Shown here: positions 33,861 to 42,781 of the stretch, piece after piece | Position numbering within the stretch: position 1 is the first letter of the stretch | How the letters are laid out: every line of letters starts with the position of its first letter | Assembly: GCA_019420585.1 (NCBI GenBank) | Contig: JAHZGX010000004.1 | Span: 186,001 to 250,000, forward strand | Reading direction: 5' to 3' | Length of the DNA: 64,000 bases | Source of the DNA: Prevotellaceae bacterium | GTDB lineage: Bacteria; Bacteroidota; Bacteroidia; Bacteroidales; Bacteroidaceae | The notes under the pieces: model-generated | Seen by the model: the letters and a program-made list of their open reading frames with translations, nothing else | Told to the model about the DNA's origin: nothing | The model's database searches: none | Made by a program: the position numbers and the translations under genes

Positions 33861-34493
33861 ATGATTCAAGAGATAAGCGTGAACCACGTGGTAAAGGACG
33901 GCATGAGCGACATAGGGCGACTGGCAAAAGGGTTGTTCGATGTGGCTGCCTCGTTGCTGGCACTCGTGCTCCTATCACCCCTAATGGCCGCCATTGCCAT
34001 ACTGATAGCCCAAGAGAAGTCAGGACCAGTACTCTTTTGGCAAGAACGCATCGGACGGGGAGGAAAGCCATTCCGCATCGTCAAGTTCCGTACCATGCCC
34101 GTAGGATATGAATCCGACGGGCCACACCTATCGGCACGCTGCGGACAGGGACTCAGCCCACTGGCAGGCAAACTGCGTGACCATCACCTGGACGAATTGC
34201 CGCAGTTGTGGAACATCCTTAGGGGCGACATGTCGCTCGTGGGGCCGCGTCCTGAGCGCAAGTATTTCATCGACAAGATTATGGCCAACAACCCTGACTA
34301 CGAATACATCTACCTGATGCGGCCGGGGCTTACCTCATGGGCCACCATACACAACGGGTACACCGACACTATGGAGAAGATGCTCATCCGCTTGCAAATG
34401 GATCTCACATACCTGCAGAAACGTTCGATATGGATGGACCTCAAGATACTATTCACCACAGCCAACTACATCATCAATGGAAAAAAAATATAG
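33861..34493 (+). CDS. initiating sugar transferase (polyprenyl-phosphate type), first gene of the Wzx/Wzy locus
   Basis: The 210-residue protein has one hydrophobic segment (about 25-50, FDVAASLLALVLLSPLMAAIAIL) and the complete catalytic domain: PVLFWQERIGRGGKPF, KFRTM, HHLDELPQLWNILRGDMSLVGPRPE and MRPGLTSWATI. It transfers a sugar phosphate to undecaprenyl phosphate, starting repeat-unit synthesis at the inner membrane. The short form is typical of Bacteroidales capsule loci. Its 3' end overlaps the SLBB export gene by 17 bases. A related enzyme lies at 1-298, so two polysaccharides may be made. Confidence 0.93.
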   Translation: MIQEISVNHVVKDGMSDIGRLAKGLFDVAASLLALVLLSPLMAAIAILIAQEKSGPVLFWQERIGRGGKPFRIVKFRTMPVGYESDGPHLSARCGQGLSPLAGKLRDHHLDELPQLWNILRGDMSLVGPRPERKYFIDKIMANNPDYEYIYLMRPGLTSWATIHNGYTDTMEKMLIRLQMDLTYLQKRSIWMDLKILFTTANYIINGKKI

Positions 34494-37041
34494 CATGACA
34501 TGGCGCAAGGCACTACTGGCACTGGCACTGGGGATATGTTCCCTGGGGGCAAGCGCACAAAACATGACGGACAGTCAGATAATAGACTTCGTCAAGCAGG
34601 AACAGGCCAAAGGCACCAACCAGCAGGCCATAGTGACCAAACTGCTGCAAAAGGGAGTAACCACTGACCAGTTGAGGCGCATCAGACGCAAGTATGAGGC
34701 GGAGCAGAGTCAAATGGGAGCCGTAAACCTGAAGAAAGGCAATGACCCCTCACTGCTCAACAACGGGAAAAACCGACAAAGAACCAACAAGGAAAAGGCA
34801 CAACTACAGATACAGAAGCAAAACGGGTATCTGGTGAGAGGCCAATACGAAAACAGGAACAAGACGCAGGACGAACGTTTGGAGGAGATGAACGGAGCCA
34901 TAGGATTCATGGACATAGACTCACTCATCTATTACCAAAACTACTTCAAGGACGAAAACCAGGTGTTCGGACGCAACATATTCAGCAACAAGAACCTCAC
35001 CTTTGAACCTAGCCAGAACATGGCCACGCCCGCCAACTACCGGCTGGGCTCGGGTGACAACGTCATCATCGACGTGTGGGGAGCCAGCCAAGAGACCTTC
35101 GAAAGTACCATCTCGCCCGATGGCGTGATTGTGGTGGAAGGCGTGGGTCCCATCAAACTGGCAGGACTCACCGTGCAGCAAGCCACGGCCACGGTGAAGA
35201 ACCGTCTGAGCCAGCACTATGCCGGATGCCAGTTCAGCCTCTCGGTGGGTGACACACGCAGCATACAGGTGCAGGTAATAGGTGAGGTGGTCATGCCTGG
35301 AACCTACACGCTGAGCAGTCTGAGCAGTGCTTTTAATGCCCTGTACGCAGCAGGGGGCGTGAATGAGATCGGTACCCTGCGCGACATCAAGGTGTACCGC
35401 GGGGGAAGGCAGACAGGGAGCATTGACGTATATGACTTCCTGATGCACGGGAACAGTGCCGGCGACATTCGCCTGGAAGACAACGATGTCATCGTGGTGG
35501 GACCGTATGACTGCCTGGTGAACGTGCGCGGCAAGGTGAAGCGTCCCATGTTCTATGAGATGAAGTCCACCGAAAGCGTAAAGCAATTGTTGGTCTATGC
35601 CGGCGGCATGACAGGCGATGCCTACACCAAGAACGTGCGTCTGATGCGTAAGTCAGGCGATGAGTACAGCATACATACCATCGATGAATTCCAAATGTCG
35701 GCCTTCTGCGTGAAGGACGGCGACTCACTCTATGTGGACAGCATCAAACCCAGGTACAGCAATCTGGTGGAAGTGCGCGGGGCAGTAAAGCACCCGGGGC
35801 AGTTCCAGTTGGGTGGAAACATACAGAGCGTACGCGACCTGCTAAAGGCCGTAGACGGGCTGGCCGAAGATGCTTTCCTGTCACGTGCCGTGATGCACAG
35901 ACAGAAAGAAGACCTAACGCTGGAGATGGTATCTGTGAACGTGGAGGGCATCATGGCAGGCACAAGCCCCGACATAGCCTTGCGTAAGGGCGACGTGCTG
36001 TTTGTACCCAGCATAGTGGACATGAAGGGAGAGCAGACACTGACCATCACCGGAGAGGTGCTCTACCCCGGAGTGTACCAGTTTGCCGACAACACTTCGG
36101 TGGAAGACCTCATCCTGCAGGCAGGCGGACTGACCGATGCTGCCTCACTGGCAAAGGTGGACGTGTTCCGTCGCGTGAACGATGCGAACTCCACCCAGGA
36201 CGCGGGCAAGATGGCCGAGACTTTCAGTTTCTCCATTGACAAGCAGTTGGCCAGCGGTGACAGTGCGTTCCGCCTGAAACCTTACGATGTGGTGGTGGTG
36301 CGCAAGAGCCCATCATACAGCGAACAGCGCAACGTGACCGTAACAGGTTGCGTGAATTTCGAAGGGCAGTACTCCATGACCAGCCACGACTATCGTCTGA
36401 GCGACCTGATAAAAGCGGCAGGTGGGCTGACAGACATAGGCTACAGCAAAGGCGCACGTCTGAACCGCGTCATGACAAATGACGAACGGTTGCAGCGGGA
36501 AAGCGCATTGCGAGCCGCACAGATTGCCATGTATGAAGAAGCCATGCAGAGCGATAAGGGCTACAACATGAACCAAGCCGACTCACTGTTGCAGATGAAG
36601 ATGGACTTGGGCAGTACCTATCCCGTAGCCGTAAATCTGGACAAGGCTCTGGCTGAACCTGGCGGAGAACATGACATCGTGCTGCGCGAGGGAGACCAAT
36701 TGGTGGTGCCGCAGTTCAGCAACACGGTGAAGGTGAGCGGCGAGGTGAGTTATCCCATCAGCATGAACTACAAGAAAGGCGAAAGCCTCTCCTATTATAT
36801 AAAACGCGCCGGCGGCTATGGCAACAGGGCCAAGAAGAAAGGCGTGTATGCCATATACATGAACGGGGCTGTGGAAAAAATCAGCAAGCGCAGTTCCAAT
36901 GACATACAGCCTGGAACCGAAATCGTGGTGCCCACCAAGCAACAGTCAAAGCGCATGAGCACAGGAGAAATCATGGCCGTGTCCAGTGGCGGAGCCTCGC
37001 TGGCCAGCGTGGTAGTGGCACTGATAAGCATCTTCAAGTAA
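34477..37041 (+). CDS. polysaccharide export protein with SLBB repeats (Wza-like)
   Basis: The 854-residue protein has a signal peptide (KALLALALGICSLGASAQ), a coiled-coil-like N-terminal part (30-150), the Poly_export domain (YRLGSGDNVIIDVWGASQE, about 185-270), then six SLBB-like units recognisable by VxGEVxxPGxY patterns (VIGEVVMPGTY, VRGKVKRPMFY, VRGAVKHPGQF, ITGEVLYPGVY, VTGCVNFEGQY, VSGEVSYPISM). A final hydrophobic stretch (GGASLASVVVALISIF) could anchor it. It is longer than Escherichia coli Wza and should form the periplasm-spanning export channel of the outer membrane. It overlaps the upstream gene and precedes the Wzz-like gene by 19 bases. Confidence 0.93.
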   Translation: MEKKYSMTWRKALLALALGICSLGASAQNMTDSQIIDFVKQEQAKGTNQQAIVTKLLQKGVTTDQLRRIRRKYEAEQSQMGAVNLKKGNDPSLLNNGKNRQRTNKEKAQLQIQKQNGYLVRGQYENRNKTQDERLEEMNGAIGFMDIDSLIYYQNYFKDENQVFGRNIFSNKNLTFEPSQNMATPANYRLGSGDNVIIDVWGASQETFESTISPDGVIVVEGVGPIKLAGLTVQQATATVKNRLSQHYAGCQFSLSVGDTRSIQVQVIGEVVMPGTYTLSSLSSAFNALYAAGGVNEIGTLRDIKVYRGGRQTGSIDVYDFLMHGNSAGDIRLEDNDVIVVGPYDCLVNVRGKVKRPMFYEMKSTESVKQLLVYAGGMTGDAYTKNVRLMRKSGDEYSIHTIDEFQMSAFCVKDGDSLYVDSIKPRYSNLVEVRGAVKHPGQFQLGGNIQSVRDLLKAVDGLAEDAFLSRAVMHRQKEDLTLEMVSVNVEGIMAGTSPDIALRKGDVLFVPSIVDMKGEQTLTITGEVLYPGVYQFADNTSVEDLILQAGGLTDAASLAKVDVFRRVNDANSTQDAGKMAETFSFSIDKQLASGDSAFRLKPYDVVVVRKSPSYSEQRNVTVTGCVNFEGQYSMTSHDYRLSDLIKAAGGLTDIGYSKGARLNRVMTNDERLQRESALRAAQIAMYEEAMQSDKGYNMNQADSLLQMKMDLGSTYPVAVNLDKALAEPGGEHDIVLREGDQLVVPQFSNTVKVSGEVSYPISMNYKKGESLSYYIKRAGGYGNRAKKKGVYAIYMNGAVEKISKRSSNDIQPGTEIVVPTKQQSKRMSTGEIMAVSSGGASLASVVVALISIFK

Positions 37042-37060
37042 ACAGGAAAGAGGCAAGATT

Positions 37061-38134
37061 ATGGAACAGAACAACCATCCCGACCTGGAGGTCATAGACC
37101 TGCGCATCGTGTGGGCACGCATCTGGAGCAAGCGAAGCCTGTTTGTACGTGTCTGGATTGTGACTTTCATCCTTGCATGTGCATGGATATTCCCCCAACC
37201 ACGCTACTATACCGCCAAGGTGGTGCTGGCTCCCGAAGCTGGAGGGCAAGCCAACGGGGGCGGACTGGCATCCATCGCTTCTAGTTTTGGAGTTGACCTC
37301 GGAGGTATGCAATCAGAAGATGCCATCTACCCCACCATCTACCCCGACCTCTTCGAGTCAAAAGATTTCATCATCGGGCTGTTTGACATCCGCGTGCGCA
37401 CGATGGACGGTACGGTGGATACTACCTATTACCGTTATCTTGACAAATACGAGAAGAAGAACCCGCTCACCCGTCCCTTCAACTTGGCAAAAAGCATGCT
37501 GGCAAGCCTCTTTGAGGAAGCACCTAAAACGCAAGCCAAGGAAGATACGGTGAATCCATCGCGATTGACCAAACGCCAGGAGGCCATCTGCGGGAAAATA
37601 AAGAAAGACATCAATTGCGATGTGGACATCAAGACCGACATCATCACCATCACCGTCACAGCCAAGGATGCACAGGTATGTGCCACGGTGGCTGACTCTG
37701 TGTCCTGTCGCCTGCAGGAATTCATCACGGCTTACCGCACAAGCAAAGCCCGCAGGGACATGGTCTACTATCAGCAACTGACCGACGAGGCTAAGGAGAA
37801 CTATGACGCTGCAGTGGAAGCCTACAGCCGCTACTGCGACCAGCACAGCAACATCATACTGCAAACAATCATCTCGGAGCGTGACAAGTTGGAAAACGAG
37901 ATGGCGATGTGCCAAAACACCTACACGGCCATGAATACACAACTCCAGGCGTGCAAAGCCAGGGTACAAGAGCGCACACCTGCTTTCACCATGCTTCAGA
38001 CAGCCTCGGTACCGAACCTGCCCGCAGGTCCCAAGCGCATGATATTTGTGGCCTTCATGTTGGTGCTGGCCACCGCGGGCTGCGTATGCTGTGTGTTCAA
38101 AAAAGACTTACAGGAGCAACTGCTCGTAAAGTAA
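37061..38134 (+). CDS. Wzz-type chain-length determinant protein
   Basis: The 357-residue protein has two membrane segments (VRVWIVTFILACAWIF near 28-45 and MIFVAFMLVLATAGCVCCVF near 325-345) flanking a periplasmic domain. PQPRYYTAKVVLAPEAG after the first segment and SVPNLPAGPKRMIFVAFM before the second are characteristic of Wzz/polysaccharide co-polymerases. No tyrosine kinase domain follows, so it is not a fused Wzc. It should set the length of chains made by Wzy. It sits between the export protein and Wzx in a dense operon. Confidence 0.9.
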   Translation: MEQNNHPDLEVIDLRIVWARIWSKRSLFVRVWIVTFILACAWIFPQPRYYTAKVVLAPEAGGQANGGGLASIASSFGVDLGGMQSEDAIYPTIYPDLFESKDFIIGLFDIRVRTMDGTVDTTYYRYLDKYEKKNPLTRPFNLAKSMLASLFEEAPKTQAKEDTVNPSRLTKRQEAICGKIKKDINCDVDIKTDIITITVTAKDAQVCATVADSVSCRLQEFITAYRTSKARRDMVYYQQLTDEAKENYDAAVEAYSRYCDQHSNIILQTIISERDKLENEMAMCQNTYTAMNTQLQACKARVQERTPAFTMLQTASVPNLPAGPKRMIFVAFMLVLATAGCVCCVFKKDLQEQLLVK

Positions 38135-38152
38135 GGTAAACGTACACCAAGA

Positions 38153-39673
38153 ATGGAGCCCGCCGCAAGAATTCTGCTGAACACAATGGCGCAATACACA
38201 CGCGCTATAATCACCACATGCCTCAATCTGTACTCGGTGCGGCTGGTACTGGCAGCCTTGGGCACCACAGACTATGGCATCTACACACTGGTAGCAGGAG
38301 TCGTAGCCATGCTGGGATTTGTCACCAATGCCATGGTCATCACTACTCAACGCCACCTGTCCTACTCCTTTGGACAACCCAATACAGAACTATCACGCAA
38401 GACTTTCTCATGCAGCATGCTCATACACCTGTGCATAGGTACATCGCTGGCTATCGTGCTTATGGCTCTCAAGATGACACTTTTCACCCATGTACTGTGT
38501 ATTCCCCCCGAAAGATTGAACACGGCTTCATGGATTTACGTTACAACCATTGGCATGATGCTGCTCAGTTTCATGGAAGCACCATTCAAGGCTCTTTTCA
38601 TTGCGAGAGAGAACATCATATATATTTCATTTGTGGAAGTCACCGACGGCATCATGCGCCTGCTGCTTGTCATCCTGTTGCTGGACGGTTCGAATGATCC
38701 TCTACGCACTTATGGGAATCTCATGCTGGGCATTTGGTGTGTCCGCTTCCTACTTTTCTCGCTATGGCCTCTAATCCGATATCAAGAATGCAGCCCACGC
38801 CATTTTCTCACAGATATCAACTCAAAATCCATAAAAGCCTTCTCGGAATTCGCAGGATGGACAACCTACAGCATGGGATGCGTGATTGCGCGAAACCAGG
38901 GACTAAATGTCCTCTTCAATCGCAGTTTCATGAGCACTGTATTGTGCGCTTCTTATGGCATTGCGCTACAGGTAGTAGGCGGAGCACAAATAGTGAGTAC
39001 GTCATTACTGAATGCCATAAATCCGCAAATTATGCAAGCCGAAGGAGCCGGTAACAGAACGCTGATGCTGCACCGCGCCGAACAAGAGAGTCGTATATCA
39101 TCGGCCATGCTGGCTACGATATTCGTTCCTGCCATCGTAGAAATGGAGAATATTCTACAAATGTGGTTAAGCACAGTCCCCCCCAAGGCTGCATTCTTGT
39201 GCCGATGCTTACTTCTTGCACAGATTATAGACCAAAGTACATACGGGCTGCACACCGCCAACCAGGCCATCGGGCACATACGCAACTACACACTGCTAAT
39301 GTATACGCCAAAACTACTCATCCTTCCTCTAGCATGGCTGGCACACAGAATGGGGGGAGGCGTATTCTCCATGATGGGAATGTTCCTTACCATTGAACTG
39401 GCAGTGGCACTCATGCGCATTCCTTACCTGAGCCGACATGGCCAACTGGATTCGGTGAACTTCACACGTAGTGTTTTCCCCCCTCTCTTACTTATCATTG
39501 CCCTGCAAGGAGGAATCTCAATGGTTCTGCATGCCATCAGCACTAGCCCGTTCAACACCCTATGTGCACTGACCTTAAGTATAGCATGCGGTATGACTAT
39601 TATGTGGCAAATTGTGCTCAGCAATAGCGAACGGCACAAAATATGGCAAATACTTTTTAGAAAAAAAGCATGA
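38153..39673 (+). CDS. Wzx-type polysaccharide repeat-unit flippase
   Basis: The 506-residue protein is very hydrophobic, with about 12-14 predicted helices and the MOP-exporter layout of Wzx proteins: N-terminal ARILLNTMAQYTRAIITTCLNLYSVRLVL, then GTTDYGIYTLVAGVVAMLGF. It should flip lipid-linked repeat units to the periplasmic side. The last codons overlap the wzy start in ATGA. From here the sequence is more A+T-rich than the genes before 38 kb. Confidence 0.9.
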   Translation: MEPAARILLNTMAQYTRAIITTCLNLYSVRLVLAALGTTDYGIYTLVAGVVAMLGFVTNAMVITTQRHLSYSFGQPNTELSRKTFSCSMLIHLCIGTSLAIVLMALKMTLFTHVLCIPPERLNTASWIYVTTIGMMLLSFMEAPFKALFIARENIIYISFVEVTDGIMRLLLVILLLDGSNDPLRTYGNLMLGIWCVRFLLFSLWPLIRYQECSPRHFLTDINSKSIKAFSEFAGWTTYSMGCVIARNQGLNVLFNRSFMSTVLCASYGIALQVVGGAQIVSTSLLNAINPQIMQAEGAGNRTLMLHRAEQESRISSAMLATIFVPAIVEMENILQMWLSTVPPKAAFLCRCLLLAQIIDQSTYGLHTANQAIGHIRNYTLLMYTPKLLILPLAWLAHRMGGGVFSMMGMFLTIELAVALMRIPYLSRHGQLDSVNFTRSVFPPLLLIIALQGGISMVLHAISTSPFNTLCALTLSIACGMTIMWQIVLSNSERHKIWQILFRKKA

Positions 39674-41004
39674 GCAAAGGGAATCATTGGTACCAACTGC
39701 GCATCCCGCACATAAGAAAAAGGCTGACCATACGGCGCGATTGGCTCTCACACATGCTGATATGGCCCCTCCTGGATGTAGCTAGATTGTGTCTGTATGC
39801 AGGAATACTGCTGTGCTATATTGGTTCGCTAAAACCATGGTTCTTATGGAACATAGACAACTATTATATAATAATAGCACTTTCTCTGTTCTTGCTGGCT
39901 CTTTTAATCAACCGACGCCTGCGCGAACCACTGCTGCGCCGTAATGCCGTACTGATACCCACAGTGCTCTTTGTCTTTACATCATTAAGCATGGGAATCC
40001 TTGGTAACTACAACATGCTGGGTGTAGGGCTCATGTTGTTACAAACGCCGATATTCTATTCCATACTGAGCCTTGACAGAGATGAACAGATTAGAATCTC
40101 CAACTTTCTCTGCCGCACGATGGCATGCCTCATGTGTGTCAGCATCCCCTTCTTTATTTTCTATCTGGCAGGCGGAAGCCTGCCACACAAATTCGTATAC
40201 AATGAAAAGTTGCTGTACACCTTTGACAACTATTACTTTTTCATGATCAATGACAGCAACGAACGCATTATTCCACGTTTCCACGCTTTTTTCTTGGAGC
40301 CCGGCCATTTGGGAACAGCTTGCACATTCTTGCTGCTCACGCAAATAGGGCGATGGAAAAAGTGGTACAACCTCATATTGATATTCACCTCCATCATCAC
40401 ACTGTCATTGGCCGCCTACGTACTTATGGCCATAACCTGCGTACTCTCCCTATGGATACGCAAGCGCAAGGTGCTCGGGAAACTACTGGTGACAGTTGGC
40501 CTTTTTGCTGGATTCATCATAGGCGCCAAAGTATACAACAGCGGTGTCAATGTGGTAAACATGGTCATTGTGGAACGACTTTCCCTGGATGACAGCGGGA
40601 AGATGAAAGGTGACAACAGAGCAACTGAAGAATTCAGAAAAGAATTTGATAGATATATTGAATCGGGGCAAATACTGACTGGAGGCCCCAAACCCATGAG
40701 CAAATTTCCATGGGGAAACGCCGGTTATCGCGTATTTGTATACTCCTACGGAATGGTCACCACGCTATTGGTCTTGCTCTTCGCACTCTCTATCACAGAG
40801 GGGGCACATCCACGTCCCAAGTGGAGCATGCTCATCATCGGTGCAGCCTCGTTCTGGGTGCGAGCCACTCCATTCTATTATTATTACTTCATACCTTTAT
40901 ACATGCTGGCACACATAGGATGGAGAAACGATCCCGATTATACAACAGAGACTGGCACATGCCAAGAAATTGATCAAAAAGTCATCACATCATGCCCAAA
41001 GTAA
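39670..41004 (+). CDS. Wzy-type O-antigen/capsule polymerase
   Basis: The 444-residue protein has about ten to twelve membrane helices and one larger loop in the middle to C-terminal part (MVIVERLSLDDSGKMKGDNRATEEFRKEF region), the arrangement of Wzy polymerases and O-antigen ligases. There is little primary-sequence signature in this family; the call rests on topology and on its position straight after Wzx and before two glycosyltransferases. FFLEPGHLGTA resembles an EPGHLG motif common in bacterial Wzy. It overlaps the next gene by 13 bases. Confidence 0.82.
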   Translation: MSKGNHWYQLRIPHIRKRLTIRRDWLSHMLIWPLLDVARLCLYAGILLCYIGSLKPWFLWNIDNYYIIIALSLFLLALLINRRLREPLLRRNAVLIPTVLFVFTSLSMGILGNYNMLGVGLMLLQTPIFYSILSLDRDEQIRISNFLCRTMACLMCVSIPFFIFYLAGGSLPHKFVYNEKLLYTFDNYYFFMINDSNERIIPRFHAFFLEPGHLGTACTFLLLTQIGRWKKWYNLILIFTSIITLSLAAYVLMAITCVLSLWIRKRKVLGKLLVTVGLFAGFIIGAKVYNSGVNVVNMVIVERLSLDDSGKMKGDNRATEEFRKEFDRYIESGQILTGGPKPMSKFPWGNAGYRVFVYSYGMVTTLLVLLFALSITEGAHPRPKWSMLIIGAASFWVRATPFYYYYFIPLYMLAHIGWRNDPDYTTETGTCQEIDQKVITSCPK

Positions 41005-41939
41005 GCATCATAATACCCTGCTATAACCAAGCAGAATTCCTGCTACAGGCTTTGAAGGGACTGCAAAAGCAGACCCTTAGGGACTTCGAATGCATCATCG
41101 TGGACGATGGGAGCACAGACTCATCGGCACAAATTGCCGCAGACTTCATACTGACAGACAAACGCTTTCGGCTCATAAAGAAGCCCAACGGTGGCACAGC
41201 CACTGCCAGAAACGCAGGACTGCAAAGCGCAACAGGGAAATATATACAATTCTTGGATGCGGATGATGAACTAGATACACGCAAACTGGAACTACAAACT
41301 GCAATGATGGACAAGGAAGGGCTGGACATGTCCTATACCAACTACCGCCATTTCTGCATTTCCCCATCAGGAAAACGTGTACTGCGTTCCCATCCTGCCT
41401 ACACTATGCGTCCTACAGGAAGCCTACACCTAAGTTTGCTCATGCGCTGGGGCATAGATTTCTCTGTGCCCATACACTGCATCATGTACAGAAAGAGTTT
41501 CATCATGGAGCATCACCTGCGCTTCTCTGAGTCGCTGCGTTACCGCGAGGACTGGGACTTCCATCTCCAGGCATCCGCCGTGCCCGGCTTTCGCTATGGA
41601 CGGCTGCCACAATACGTGGCAGCTTTCTATCGGGCTAACCCAAAGAGCAAAACCAGCAGCGCACAGAAACTCAGCAGTGGAAATCTCACCTACCTGTCCT
41701 ATGCAGCCCGTCACGCACAAGCCCGCGACATGTTGCCACTGGCCTTTCACCTGTCCTGCGAAATGATGCTTGTGGTAGGACGCGCACTCAAACACCGCTG
41801 TGCCGGTGAACTAACTCCCTTGGGCATTCTGGCACAGGACATCAGCCCGCGCAGCATAGTTATAATGATAATGGCAATTGTAGTCCTGCCATTCAGCATA
41901 CTATACATCATCATCCGTTCTATAATCGTATACTTATGA
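40992..41939 (+). CDS. glycosyltransferase family 2
   Basis: The 315-residue protein starts with the GT2 strand KVSIIIPCYNQAEFL, followed by IIVDDGSTDSSAQIA and the DXD-type FLDADDELD (about residues 93-101), and YREDWDFHLQAS near 180-190, where the catalytic base (ED) normally lies. One C-terminal hydrophobic segment (IVIMIMAIVVLPFSILYIIIRS) suggests inner-membrane attachment. It should add one sugar of the repeat unit. The stop overlaps the next gene (ATGA). Confidence 0.95.
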   Translation: MPKVSIIIPCYNQAEFLLQALKGLQKQTLRDFECIIVDDGSTDSSAQIAADFILTDKRFRLIKKPNGGTATARNAGLQSATGKYIQFLDADDELDTRKLELQTAMMDKEGLDMSYTNYRHFCISPSGKRVLRSHPAYTMRPTGSLHLSLLMRWGIDFSVPIHCIMYRKSFIMEHHLRFSESLRYREDWDFHLQASAVPGFRYGRLPQYVAAFYRANPKSKTSSAQKLSSGNLTYLSYAARHAQARDMLPLAFHLSCEMMLVVGRALKHRCAGELTPLGILAQDISPRSIVIMIMAIVVLPFSILYIIIRSIIVYL

Positions 41940-42772
41940 ACATACGACATACACCCATACGGATTATTGTCTTTTGCGTAAACTATGGCAGTTACGAAAG
42001 CCTACGCACTTATATGGAATCCATAGAGGTTGCCGCATGCCGAGCCAAGGAAGTCTGCCAAATAACCCTCTGCGTGGGAGACAACACGGCCAAAAACTGG
42101 GAGGGAATACCAGAAGGAATCACGCCACACTGCACACTGCAAAGTTTCCCTTACCACCTCAATCATGGCTACTTGGGCTGCGCACTTAGGATGATGACCG
42201 AAGTGGGATGGAAGGCTGTGGCAGAGGCTTCCTTCTGCATCATATCCAATGTGGACTTGACCGTATCCCCGGACTTCTTCCTAACTTTGGCCTCCTCCAC
42301 ATGGCCTGAAGATGCAGGTTGGCTGGCTCCGGACATCTATACCCAACGCCTTGACCACCATGACAATCCCTTCATGACCCGCAGGCCACGCCGTCACGAC
42401 TTTCTGCGCTGGCAATTGCTTTACAGCATACCTGCTCTATATGGTTTGTTGGAGAAGTTATACCACATACGGCGCGCACACCAGCCTGCACAGACGAAAC
42501 AAAAAGCCATCTATGCCGGACATGGTTCTTTGATGGTATTCACAGGCAAATTTCTGTCCAAGCATCCATTCCTTCGGTTCCCAGCATTCATGTACGGAGA
42601 GGAAATATTCTTTGGGGAACTGGTACATGAAGACGGACTGCGCACATATTATGCCCCCTCGCTGCACGTAGACAATACGGGAAGGGTGTCCACAGGGAAG
42701 AATGATTTCCATTGGCTATGCAGGCAGAACAGAAAAAGCCTCAGCACACTCAAGAGTCTTTATTTCCGATAA
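41936..42772 (+). CDS. putative glycosyltransferase (GT2-like)
   Basis: The 278-residue protein begins PIRIIVFCVNYGSYESL, has FCIISNVDLTVSPDFF at about 100-115 (an acidic pair resembling the DXD position) and YAGHGSLMVFTGKFLS followed by FMYGEEIFFGELVHEDGL, the pattern of a GT2 acceptor-binding region. It lacks the common VDDGSTD motif, so it is a diverged GT-A enzyme of the rhamnosyltransferase-like kind. It overlaps the upstream gene and ends nine bases before the next one. Confidence 0.8.
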   Translation: MNIRHTPIRIIVFCVNYGSYESLRTYMESIEVAACRAKEVCQITLCVGDNTAKNWEGIPEGITPHCTLQSFPYHLNHGYLGCALRMMTEVGWKAVAEASFCIISNVDLTVSPDFFLTLASSTWPEDAGWLAPDIYTQRLDHHDNPFMTRRPRRHDFLRWQLLYSIPALYGLLEKLYHIRRAHQPAQTKQKAIYAGHGSLMVFTGKFLSKHPFLRFPAFMYGEEIFFGELVHEDGLRTYYAPSLHVDNTGRVSTGKNDFHWLCRQNRKSLSTLKSLYFR

Positions 42773-42781
42773 GCCGGTCAC

